A DNA stretch of 26,001 nucleotides from the NCBI GenBank assembly GCA_900088475.1, contig FLMG01003652.1, positions 1-26,001 of the forward strand, written 5' to 3'. Source of the stretch: Hyphochytrium catenoides. Lineage: Eukaryota; Sar; Hyphochytriomycetes; Hyphochytriales; Hyphochytriaceae. The notes beneath the pieces were generated by a model, which was not told the DNA's origin, did not search any database, and was given only the letters and a program-made list of their open reading frames with translations. The stretch's first letter is position 1; every line of letters begins with the position of its first letter. This document shows positions 10,001-19,669 of this stretch, one piece after another. The translations under genes and the position numbers were made by a program.

Positions 10001-12250
10001 CTGTAGAGATTCCGCCTTAAGAGAAGAGAGCTCCAGCTCCAGCTTTGCCTTCTCTGCAACTAGCTTGGTGTTGGCATCCTGAGCGAATGCTTGGACCTGC
10101 TCAGAGGCAAAAACGTTAAGAAAGACAGAAAGAACCTAGATAACCTGGCTCCTGACCTGGGCAAAGCTGCTTAGTGCCTGGGCTACTTCCGAGTCCTTCC
10201 GCTTTAGCGATTCCTTAAGCTCTGCAATGCTGCTTTCCTTCTCAAGGAGTTGGACTTTTGCCTTCTCAATATCCTTGTCCAGCTCTTTTGTTCGGTATTC
10301 GAGCTGTTATTAGGCAAAACGTTTAGAAAATTCTCTATCTTGCTAAGAACTGCAGTAAGTGGATAGAGTTACTTTGCTTATCTGTTCCTTCAGAGCTTGG
10401 ATTTCTGCCTGTAGCAATTTCTGTTTCTGCCCTTCTTCCTCCGCTTGCTTCTTCACCTCTTCTAGGCTGTTTTGGTGCTCCTCTTCTGCTTCTGCCAGCT
10501 TATGCTTCCACATCTCGACCTCAACATTAATCTCTTAGCTCGCCAACTCTACAGTATAGTACGGAAGGGCTGACCATAATCAGCATACCTCTTGCTCCAC
10601 AACGCTGAACTCCAATTCCCGTCTTTCTTTAGCTTCCACCTTGAGCTGCCCCACTTCCTCACTCCTCTGCTTTAGCTGGTCTTGGAGAAGCTCACACTTT
10701 GTAGCCATCTCGGCAAGGCGGAGCGAAAGCTCTGCTTTCTCACCCTCTACTCGCGCTTTTGCTGTGAGTGCCTCCTGCTGCTTCGCCAACAACGCGCGGT
10801 GCTCATCCATGAGCTGGGGAAAAGAAGAGAAAAGGTAAGAGAGAGTTTAAAATGACTGCAAGAAGCGAGATAATTCGGAGACTGCATAGATAAGCGCCAG
10901 ATGGGGAGTTGGAAGCATGCCGGGCCTCGTACCTCGTCCTTTTTCGAGTAGCTGGATATCGTCTCATGTGTGAACTCGTAGAGCCTAGCTTCGGCCCGTT
11001 CTAGCTGAGACTTGAGGTTATCATTTGCCTGTGCTATCGTCGTAGCATTGGTAGCCGCCACCTCACATTGGCTTCTCAGCTTCAGCTCATGCTGCTTAAC
11101 AAGATCTACAAGCTCTTTTTGCTGCCATACAGAAGAAGAGAGAGAGGAGATAAAGGAGAGCGATAAACGATGTGAGATCTAACGCCTAGACGAGAGAGCA
11201 AGTGGCGCAATTTAGGAAAAAAAGAAAAAGTTGACAGAGTTGGGAGGGAAGGTTGCCTGACGATAGTAAGGCGAGTACCTTGTCCAAGCTATCTCGAAGG
11301 GCAGTGCGCAGAGCTCGAAGCCAAGCGGTCTGCTGGTCGTCACCCCTAGACCTCTGTCCATATCTTGAGCCTGTTCGGGTACTCGGCTTATTATTGCCCA
11401 CTCCCATGTTTAGAATCTCTCTCATCTTCTCGGTATACCCCTCGCCATAGACTCGATTCACAAGGCCATCAATCTCGTTCTCTTCCACTGATGTTACTTC
11501 CGGATCTGTTGCCGCTGCCTGCTGATTTTCATGTTTTTCGGCTGCTTGTGGTGTAGGCAACGCGAGAGCCGAGCCATCACGAGGAGAAGTGCGGACATTC
11601 GCTTTACGCGCTCCAGTCACCGTCGGACCAGGCTTTCTCTTCCTAGCGCCCAGCGAGCTATCAGAAGGCGGTGTGGGCTCTCGAGAGAGCGGCGGCTTTC
11701 TAGCAGCCTCGCCAGTTGGTGAGGGTAGAGATATTGTTGGGGGACGCCGTGCCCTTGTAACTCTACTCCTGTCCGCAATGCCGATCGAGAACTTGCCAGG
11801 CTCGGCATCATTGCTCTTGGGTGGCACTTGCCCTATTCTCCCTCTAGGAGAAGGCTGGGAAATTGCTGGCTGAAACGCCAGTGAAACCGCGGGACTCTCG
11901 TTCTCATTCTTCAAATGAGTTTGCAGACCTTTCTCTGTCGGGACTGCGGGCTCTTCTACCTGTTGTGGCCTTGGCAGGGCAGTCGGCTTGACCACCTGCG
12001 GTGCCGCTAGTTGGGACTTAAAACCGAAGCGATTCCCGGAGGTTATCCCCAAGGGTTTCCGCACTGGTAATGAGCTCTCTATCGCCTGTGGAGCGGCACC
12101 GGAGGTAGATGATTCTACGAAAGAGGATCCATCGTGACCGCTGTCATTGTTATTCTCCTTCATCTCACCTTTCCTGGGAGAGATATGACTGACAAGCGCC
12201 TTTCTTGTAAGCCCCTCCAGTGCGGAGGCTTGGCGGAACTCGCTCACCAA
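7054..12250 (-). CDS. Kinesin-14 family protein (C-terminal motor)
   Basis: A minus-end-directed-type microtubule motor, about 1,200 residues from 12250. Exons (descending): 12250-11279, 11121-10933, 10813-10589, 10531-10373, 10303-10157, 10096-9752, 9567-9430, 9359-9114, 9023-8724, 8515-8314, 8110-7946, 7796-7615, 7492-7418, 7299-7054. The N-terminal ~320 residues are Pro/Ser-rich and disordered-looking. Residues ~325-800 form a long Glu/Lys/Gln coiled coil. The motor follows at ~808, joined by the kinesin-14 neck ([21 protein letters not shown]). Motor motifs: P-loop [10 protein letters not shown], switch [10 protein letters not shown], switch II DLAGSE, then AINKSL and [14 protein letters not shown] short basic/Ser-rich tail ends at 7054. 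The start is unresolved: the frame is open to a stop near 12290 without an ATG, so an upstream exon (acceptor CTGCAG before 12264) or the ATG at about 12163 is needed. The acceptor of the intron 10532-10588 is also unclear. Confidence 0.94.
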
Positions 12251-13137
12251 TGGGTCTCCCGCCCACTGCAGTTGGCTATTGAGCGAGTGTTACTCAGGAT
12301 GACGTAAAGAGCGATTCAATGTAGTCTTGACAAGCACTCGTTGGGTGGGTGCCTCTCTCGCTCTCTATCGAATGACACTAAGTAACCTTGTCTAGCGCCC
12401 CATCATGTACAGAGCTAGTGGCCAGTGGGCCAAGCACAGAGCGGCAGCATACAAGGAAGACCTGAGTAGAGGCCTGATGAGCGCGATGGTTTGAGCTTCA
12501 TCCGCAGCTCCACCGGAGAGAGCAACAGTTTGAGACGAGCGGTGACTGGACAGATCTTTTCTCTTTGTCCTTTTGTTAGTTCTCGCCCATCACCTACTAC
12601 TCAGAGTCCGGAATAATCCGCTTCTCCTGCTTAGAGGACCTGTTGCTGGGTACCATTCCGGAACCTCAGTGTTATTTTGAATTTTGGGTAACCGTTGCCA
12701 TGGTGTGCATCAAGTTTTTAGTGTATCACAGTTACCGAGTGGACTGCACGTTTGATTACTTTTCGATGGTATCAGTGTTAGAATTCCTTATGTGATAACC
12801 TGAGAAGGGAAGAAACCGTCACAGCTTTTGTCTACCATCAGGCACACCGTTCCCATCAACATCGCGCTCTGCTGATGGCCTCTGGACGTCTGCATTCAGT
12901 CTCAGTCTCAGAGGAAGGGCAGCAAGAGTATATTGTCTCAGTCTCAGTCTCAGAGGAAGGGCAGCAAGAGTATATTGGTGGCTAAGGAGCCGCGGTAACA
13001 TCTTGATATCTACTGACTATGTCTGGTTGTTGAAGCTTTCCTGCGCTATATCTCATGCAGTATACCAGTGCTCGTCTCAAGTGATCCTTTGAACGTACCA
13101 CCCAAACCTTTCTGTTAGGAAAGGCACCGCGCAAACA
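12251..13137. promoter_or_regulatory. Divergent intergenic region between kinesin-14 and DRC12-like gene
   Basis: The kinesin is transcribed leftward and the DRC12-like gene rightward from this stretch of about 0.9 kb, so both promoters should lie here, possibly with a 5' exon of the kinesin. No TATA box is obvious. It includes a 40-bp tandem duplication at 12896-12977, listed separately. Its regulatory role is inferred from gene orientation only. Confidence 0.45.
12894..12977. repeat. Tandem duplication, 42-bp unit, two copies
   Basis: Copy one (12894-12935) and copy two (12936-12977) are identical over 40 bases and differ only in the first two to three. Each copy contains a nested TCTCAG triplication followed by AGGAAGGGCAGCAAGAG and TATATTG. 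Because it lies upstream of DRC12 it could alter promoter spacing or duplicate a binding site. Confidence 0.93.
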
Positions 13138-14008
13138 ATGCCACCAAAGAAGAAGGGAGGCAAAGGTGACAAAGGTCAGCTCCCCTACAAATATCCGGAG
13201 GAAGTAGTACCTGACCCTTTGGTATGCCAGATGATAGCAAGCAAGATGGGGACCCCATGTCCCCGGAGGAGCAGGTGGCAATGTACCAAACACAAGTTAA
13301 AGCACTGCAAGTCCAGCTAGGTTGGCCCATTATATCTTCTGCTACTTCTATCGCGATCTGAACCTCACCTAATTTATCTTAAAACCTTAACAAAACCTTT
13401 CTCAGCTGAACGCCAGGAAGAATGCTCAAGAGCACTGGCAGCGAAGCGCGAAATGCAGCAGCGAATGCGTGACCTAGAGGCAGACTTTGAGCAGGAGAAA
13501 GAAAACACTCTTATGATCACGAAAGACATGACCAGACAATACAAGAGCATGCAGGAGCAGCTGCTAGACAGAGTAAATGCCCTTGAGAACACCATAGCTG
13601 AGCTCAAGGACAATCTAGGTATATGTAAAGAGAAGTTTGCAATAGATCTACTGGTCACCATCTTATACATCCCCATAGAAATATCTAAAAAGCAGCTGGA
13701 GGACTCCAAGCTAGACAAGGAGAGGGCCATAGCAGCGAAGGAGAAGGAAATTGCGGCATGCAAGAAAAAGATGGATGAAATGGCGAGGGAGTTCTCTTCA
13801 ATGCTTCAGGTCAGTCTCCAGTCTTTGTTATTTGCCTCTACATAGTGATCCGCCTAGAACTAGGGCTAACAGCGATGCGTTTCTAACCCTGAAGGACACT
13901 TTGGACCGCATGTGCGAGAAGATTGAGGTTACGAACCACAGCTTCGAGCGGGAGACCGGAGTGGCCACGCTGGGCCGCTTAGAAGAGTTCAATATTGCGG
14001 CTAAATAA
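13138..14008 (+). CDS. Dynein regulatory complex subunit 12-like (CCDC153) coiled-coil protein
   Basis: Probable nexin-dynein regulatory complex subunit of motile cilia, about 189 residues (human CCDC153 is near 210). Proposed exons: 13138-13174, 13246-13320, 13406-13618, 13679-13809, 13895-14008. The protein opens with MPPKKKGGKGDK, the Lys-rich start typical of this family, then DGDPMSPEEQVAMYQTQV. A continuous coiled coil follows (RMRDLEADFEQEKENTL, QEQLLDRVNALENTIAELKD, KKKMDEMAREFSSMLQ) and then DTLDRMCEKIEV, matching the conserved DSLDRL segment near the C-terminus of CCDC153. Intron 13619-13678 is 60 bp with no in-frame stop, so the unspliced frame also reads through. The acceptors of introns 1 (GCAAG) and 4 (TGAAG) are not CAG or TAG, so those joins are less sure. 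The gene is divergent from the kinesin and convergent with the zinc-finger gene. Confidence 0.83.
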
Positions 14009-14160
14009 ATGATTAAAAATTCTGAATGTCAGCTGTGCGTGTTCACAGCAATATGCAGACAACTGTGGCATAAATTCCCCTCAGCCATTCTCCGGGCGAA
14101 GAGAAAGGAGGTTGACAGCACTCATGACTGAGGGGTAAAGAAAGAAGAGAGATAACGCCA

Positions 14161-15597
14161 CTAGTCACATTTCCCTTTGCAAGAGCAAGTTTCAGGACAT
14201 CTGCACACCCCTCCGAAGACCGTGCAGCATCCATTGGCCAACTTGCCTCCACGAGAGCTACAATCCTCCGTCACTACCTTAAGCAAGAACTTCCAGTCAA
14301 TTGAGCTTTCACCAACCACGACAACATCCTGTTCTTCGTCCACAAAAGTGTCGTGGCTTGCTTGAGAGAATACGGTCGGCTGCTGCATTGGTCCGCCTCG
14401 GCCACCGCAGCAGCCTGCGGTAGACTTGCTGACTGTGGCAGGAAGATTCCAAGGATCACTATGTTCATTCGAGCTCGGCTTCTCAGTGGTGCAGCAAGAG
14501 GCTACAGACCCGTCGTATGACAGGGATTGGGCCGCAGCGGTCGTTTGACCCGTACTGGGCAAAGAGCAACAAGAGGCTAGAGGTAGTACAGGATGGGAGA
14601 AAGACGGCGGTTGGCCCTCAGAAAGAAAGGAGTGGCTCTGCTTGGTCGGAGTCAGTTTCTGGCAACAGGAAGCCGGTGGGGTAGTGAGTTCGAATAAGTC
14701 ATGGAGCTTGGAGGGTACTCCTCCCGAAGCCACAGTATGATGGCTAGTCTTGAGAACTTCAGGAAGCGCCTCAGGTACACTTGATTGGGAGCAGCAAGAC
14801 GTAGCGGCAATCAATGTATTTAGGCCTTCAACGCGAACAGGCACGTGAGAGCCAAACTTTGTGTCTTCATAGGTGTAGCAAAGCTGTGTCCTCAGATTTG
14901 AGGGCGCCTCAGACAAAGACCCTGGCATAAATCCTGCGGTGCCGTGAGATATGCTTGACTCTGGAGACGTAGAGTTCAGAGGAGGAGGTGCAGCAGGGGA
15001 GGACGAATGCGCTTGACAGAAAGGAGAGTCGGAAAGTGGTACCCTTCTGCACTTTGGCGCTTCACAGAGCTGTCGCTTGCCATGTCTCAGGCAAAATCCA
15101 GGCTTTCCTTGGCTGCTCCGGGTGCAGCCGGGGACTGCGCAGCGCTTGCCGCCTCCATGAGCACGGCAGTAACCTCCGCCTTGGCTGTTAGTAGTGCAGC
15201 CTTGGTACGAGCACTTCTTTCCTCCCCCATGCGCTGTACAGAAACCGCCCCCTACGTCTGCTTTGTTACAATCCGCCGCCGAGCACCGTTTTCCACCCCC
15301 ATGCTTTCGACAGAACCCGCCCCCTGCGTCCACCTTGTCACAGCCTTCAGGATAGGAGCACTTGCTGCCGCCTCCATGACCTCTGCAGTAGTTGCCCTTT
15401 TGCGCTCCTTTCGTGCAGGAGGGAAACATGCACTTCCTTCCTCCTCCATGGCTTACACATTTCCCGCCTCCGGCATCAATCTTGGCGCATTCGTCGACTT
15501 TACACTTCCTCCGCTGCTTCTTATGTGGCATTACCGTCGTCTCTCCCTGCGTAAGCAGCTGGGAGTCTGTCCAGGTAGCTATGGTATCCATATACAT
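14161..15597 (-). CDS. WRKY19-like zinc-finger repeat protein with Cys-rich C-terminal tail
   Basis: A single-exon protein of 478 residues from ATG 15597. A second ATG at 15531 (MPHKKQRRK) is an alternative start. Residues ~32-195 hold seven tandem Cys/His units spaced about C-x4-C-x9-C-x2-H and linked by HGGG(K/R); for example KCKVDECAKIDAGGGKCVSH and RCSAADCNKADVGGGFC. This array is the WRKY19-type zinc finger, abundant in oomycetes, other stramenopiles, mosses and algae, and presumed to bind DNA. There is no WRKY domain. The middle is Ser/Pro/Thr-rich and has recurring Cys pairs (SCCS, SCCQ, SCCS, SCCT, GCCG, GCCT). A short conserved-looking segment (SSIDWKFLLKVVTEDC) precedes the terminal CRCPETCSCKGKC, a CxC-x3-CxC-x3-C cluster like those of copper sensors and metallothioneins. 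A nuclear regulator that senses metal is an inference. It is tail to tail with DRC12, 152 bp apart. Confidence 0.86.
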   Translation of the reverse strand: MYMDTIATWTDSQLLTQGETTVMPHKKQRRKCKVDECAKIDAGGGKCVSHGGGRKCMFPSCTKGAQKGNYCRGHGGGSKCSYPEGCDKVDAGGGFCRKHGGGKRCSAADCNKADVGGGFCTAHGGGKKCSYQGCTTNSQGGGYCRAHGGGKRCAVPGCTRSSQGKPGFCLRHGKRQLCEAPKCRRVPLSDSPFCQAHSSSPAAPPPLNSTSPESSISHGTAGFMPGSLSEAPSNLRTQLCYTYEDTKFGSHVPVRVEGLNTLIAATSCCSQSSVPEALPEVLKTSHHTVASGGVPSKLHDLFELTTPPASCCQKLTPTKQSHSFLSEGQPPSFSHPVLPLASCCSLPSTGQTTAAAQSLSYDGSVASCCTTEKPSSNEHSDPWNLPATVSKSTAGCCGGRGGPMQQPTVFSQASHDTFVDEEQDVVVVGESSIDWKFLLKVVTEDCSSRGGKLANGCCTVFGGVCRCPETCSCKGKCD

Positions 15598-18200
15598 TGG
15601 CAATTGGAGGCGGTGGGTTCATCAGACCTCACCCTGCGATCTTGGTGGTGCAAGAATGCATCTGTGGCTGAACACTTGAGCTCTATTTACTGCAGAGTCG
15701 AAGGAATAAACGCAGATGATGATATAATACTGAAGGGCGAAGAAGAAGCTGAATGGACGGTGAGGAGTAACAAGAGATCAGAATATCAGCGAAGAAGAGA
15801 GTGGACCGATCTCTTTCCCCTACTCTGGGGCAGCAGAAGAGGAAACGATTGCTGGCCAAAGCAGTTCTCGCCAAGCCTTCTAAGAGATAAGGGAAAAGTG
15901 CCTTCTCGGAAGCTTGGAAGCACCTGCAAAGCCGTTGTTCTCAGCGCTGTTTCTATGACGACAAGCTTCCCTGCTCCTGTCATGGTGCTGAACAGCTCCT
16001 TCCTCCTGCATCTCTCACCTCACTGATGAGCTGATGGGTTGTGCTGTCGCCGACGATAAATATCTCTTTTGCGCTCGTTTTCTCAGCTTGTAACTTGCTA
16101 AATAGGCGTTATGATCATCTCGTTTGTCTCTGTCTCCCGTTCTTCAACCAGCAAGTACCAAAGCACCTACTCTTTCAATAATCTGGTTTTGACGGTGGGT
16201 GGATCTGTAAAAACACATTCTGATCGTATTGCGTAGGCACAGAATGGAGGCAGGATGGGTGGGCCTTGTTTAGCTCCAGGAGGAGCTCTGGCTTTAGTTT
16301 GGTGAATGGTGTCTGCAGAATGCAGAACGTGCACTCTGGCTCTCTCAGAGTTTCAGCTCCAGCTCTGTCCGCCCCTCCGCACCCCAGACCCGACGGAGAT
16401 CATAAGCAGAGACAGACTGCAGTGAGGAGGAACAGGACGGACATCAGCGCTTTGTAGGAAGTGTTTCACAGCAGAAGATAGTGTAGCAGTGAGAAGCAAC
16501 TAATGTTTGAAGCTCGAGGGAGAACAACAAGAGCGTCAGTTTTTATTGGGACATGAGAGATCTGGCTTTTGGATGGAGCCTCATTGTGCCTTTCTTGAAG
16601 AACCAGAGAGAACAGACAGAGGAGTGTGCCAGAAAGCAGCAAAGAGATTGGAAAGTAGTTGTTGATGGTTAACGGAGGACAAAGGGAATAGCTTGTTCAT
16701 GGATGGGCGGACTTTATGATAAGACTGGCATTGCGCTGTGAGTTGCAATGAAACCTACTGCTGGGTGTAGGTAGTGGACTTATTGAAGATTCATATTGTT
16801 GCAAAAGGCTTTGAAACTCTTCTTTTCTACATATGAACTTGGAACGGGTGCTCCTTCTACTCTATGAAGGTGTACCAAATATTTCAGGTCGCGCCTTTCC
16901 GTGGTAGAAAGCTTCTTACCTATCACGTGTCGCCGTGGGACTATATCATGACTACTGGTGCGTCATCATCTCCACTACTTCAACGCGATCGTGCTGTTTC
17001 CACCAAATAACGGATAATCAATAATTCATATCGTGTGACTGTTGGCTCTGCAGGTGGAAGCAGAACTAGACTCGGGATGGGATGAGAACTCTACCTCACG
17101 CCACCATAGGGAATTTTACAGCCGCTTCTGCAAATTTGCAATCTACCATTCAATAGTTGTGATCGATCGAAGAAGCCGATAGCCATTGGCCGCACAGCCG
17201 TCGTAGACTTAAAGTGTCATCTATACGTTTCATAGCCTGAGTGATGAGTATTATTTCTACTATCTTTTGTGAAGCAGCGCAAACGAAGATGATACCAGAA
17301 GAGGGACGTTGCAGACATTGCTACGTTCAGCGGGAGCTATGGGCAATCCTGCTACTACTTGACTCCCTGGACCATATGTGATTGCTCGCTGTCTTGTCTC
17401 TATCATTGAAGGTAATGAATAAGTGCTCCATCTACTAATGATATCCGTTGAAGAAGAAGCTGTAAGAAGTAGGAGTCTAGAGGCTATTCTAAAAAGATGA
17501 GGGTCAGATGATGTTGGTCGGCGGGACGCCTGGGGCACCACGGCGGGCGGGTGCGTGCATCCTTTTTATATATCTCAGTCTACAATGTACGACGAGGCTC
17601 ATCAGTAAGTGAGAAGAGAGCATCGCGAGCGAGCTTGGTGAGAAAAGCGCAAGCATCGAGTGGGGATTGTTCAGTCAACGATGAGGGTGAGTCATCTTCA
17701 TCTCATTCATTTTATGAGACACTTAGTAATTGTCTATTATCATTGCGGCGGTATCGGATAATATTGAAGCGGGGAGAGAGCAGTTCCTGCAACAACAAGA
17801 CGGCAACACCATCCTGCGTTCAATAATAGTAAGGCACTGCTGCGCGGCCTTGTTTTTCTTTATTTGACTCCTTTCGGTACCGCAACTTGGGCTCCTCATC
17901 TTCTCATCCCCCTTTCCCGCCAAATGATCCTGAGCACTAGGTCGTTATGGGCCTTGTTGGTTGTTACTCCAGTACGGAGTATTATTTATGAACTCTTAAT
18001 TGTGAATAGCAACCGGAGAAAACATTACTTGTGCATACCATAGAACTGGACTCGAGTCGTTAGTATCAGGGTATCCTACTCGACGTGTGCTCCTTCTCAT
18101 TTATGAGACCCATGGTTGAGCGCTGATTGGGCAGCGGGCCTTACACTATTGTCGCACAGTCAACAATTGGAGGGGTGGTGCGTCATCCTTCAGCTTGATG

Positions 18201-18244
18201 GGGCAAGGAGATACCTGCTTCTTCCAAGGCAAGGAGATACCTGT
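18201..18244. repeat. Short direct repeat GGCAAGGAGATACCTG x2
   Basis: The 16-mer GGCAAGGAGATACCTG occurs twice within this interval, about 27 bases apart, with CTTC-rich DNA between the copies. It looks like a local duplication. Function unknown. Confidence 0.7.
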
Positions 18245-18870
18245 TTCCACAGAAGGGAAGGAGTCTGTAGAAACGTCATGGCTCATGGCTCTTACTACGC
18301 CTGCTGTAGCCATAGAGGCAAGAAGAGCATGCTTTATTCTCCTCCTATGGCTTCTCAGTATGTACATAAACAATAATCTTGTAGTGCCAGATGCCATCCA
18401 TGTTGTCGTCTTCTCCGGTCCAAGAAGTGGGCGTCAAAACGACTCCTATCTTTGAGCAGTCTTGCCTGTGACTCAGACCACTAGCTAGACTGCGTAGTAC
18501 TTAGCTGATGCGCGGATGATGATGAGAGAAGAGATAGTAGTAGGAGTAGAACACTACGGATACTGCACATGTGGTAGGCAGGAGGAAAGAGGTTGCCACC
18601 AGCAGTGAGGGTGTATAGTGATACTACCGACGAGATACTTCAGGGCTGTCTTCCACAAGCAGGGAAGGGCTTACGCCCTGGCTGAACAGCAGCTAGTTGA
18701 GGGAGTAAATGCTGCAAGGAGAGGCGACCCTTCGTGGTCTCTCTCCTTGCATCTTATATTCTCGACTGGTCTTAGCTCCAACGAATACAAGGAAAACCCA
18801 CTGCCGCCCACAGCCTGTCACGATACAGCGTCTAGTAAGGAGCAAGGTGGTTCCAACCCCACGTCTTGTC

Positions 18871-18886
18871 TTAGGGTTAGGGTTAG
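18871..18886 (+). repeat. Interstitial telomere-like repeat (TTAGGG, 2.7 units)
   Basis: TTAGGGTTAGGGTTAG is present as an isolated run within otherwise unique sequence. It could be a chance match, a repair scar from telomere sequence, or a binding site for a telobox-type factor. It is too short to support any one of these. Confidence 0.6.
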
Positions 18887-19562
18887 CACTTCCTTTCTCT
18901 TGTTTACTCTCATTCTGGCTGTGTGCTCCGCATCTGGAGACAGACTAGCTTGTTGCTAACGATGACCCGACCTTGGGAATACGAAGAAGGTAAAGAGGAA
19001 AAGTCATAAGAGCTAGCAACCAACAGGTTCTCCCCAAGGCATGTAGGCCTGTCCATTTCTCTGCTCTCCGTCATCACGATGCATAATCCCAGAAGTACAC
19101 GTAGAAGTTGTCTCGGCATGTGATTGATCTCCCTCCGCTTAACAAGTAGAGGAGGGAGAGGGACTGCACACAATCGATACCTTATGATCTAGGACAAACC
19201 TCACAACTTCTCAAGGCCTCCTCGTAGTTAGGCACTCAATCTCCACTGGAGCCTAGAACCTGTGTAGGAAAAGGAAGAAAGGACAGCAAAGGGTCGTAGA
19301 AGCCATTATCATCATCGGCCGTCTCTTCTCCCGAGGAGGTGTTGAGAGAACTCATGGCGCAACTCTTAAGGATGACTAGATTTGCTAGGTAATAATGCCG
19401 GGCTACTAGCATAGGATGGCTTAGCTGAGCATAGTAGTAGCCTCCCTCAGTAGGTGTCATGGAGCACGCTGTTTGTGCACAGGCAGGTCGATCTGAGGCT
19501 GAGATGAAGTTAGCCATCCTTCACCTTCAAGTACCTTGCTCGGCTCCCCATGATAGTTCTTA

Positions 19563-19669
19563 GAGCAAGAGAGAAAGAGAGTAAGAGAGGGGAGAGAGAG
19601 AGAGCACAAAAGAAGAAGAGAAGACAGTATGAGGCTTGGAAGAAGCGTGAAGAAGAGAAAGTTACCTTT
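19563..19669 (+). repeat. Purine-rich (GA) low-complexity tract
   Basis: This interval is almost entirely A and G on the plus strand. It includes a GA dinucleotide run near 19590-19604 and GAA/AAG-rich stretches. A second purine-rich tract lies at 19751-19847. Both are ordinary low-complexity DNA, although GA tracts can act as promoter elements. Confidence 0.8.

Noticed and set aside
15007-16026. 339-codon plus-strand open frame
   Set aside because: Its first ~600 bases are antisense to the zinc-finger repeats, whose Gly/Cys-rich codons avoid stops on the opposite strand. The rest has no recognisable motif.
18618-18959. 113-codon plus-strand frame
   Set aside because: It starts with GTG and has no in-frame ATG in its first part. 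It is unrecognised, and a second overlapping frame of similar length argues for chance.
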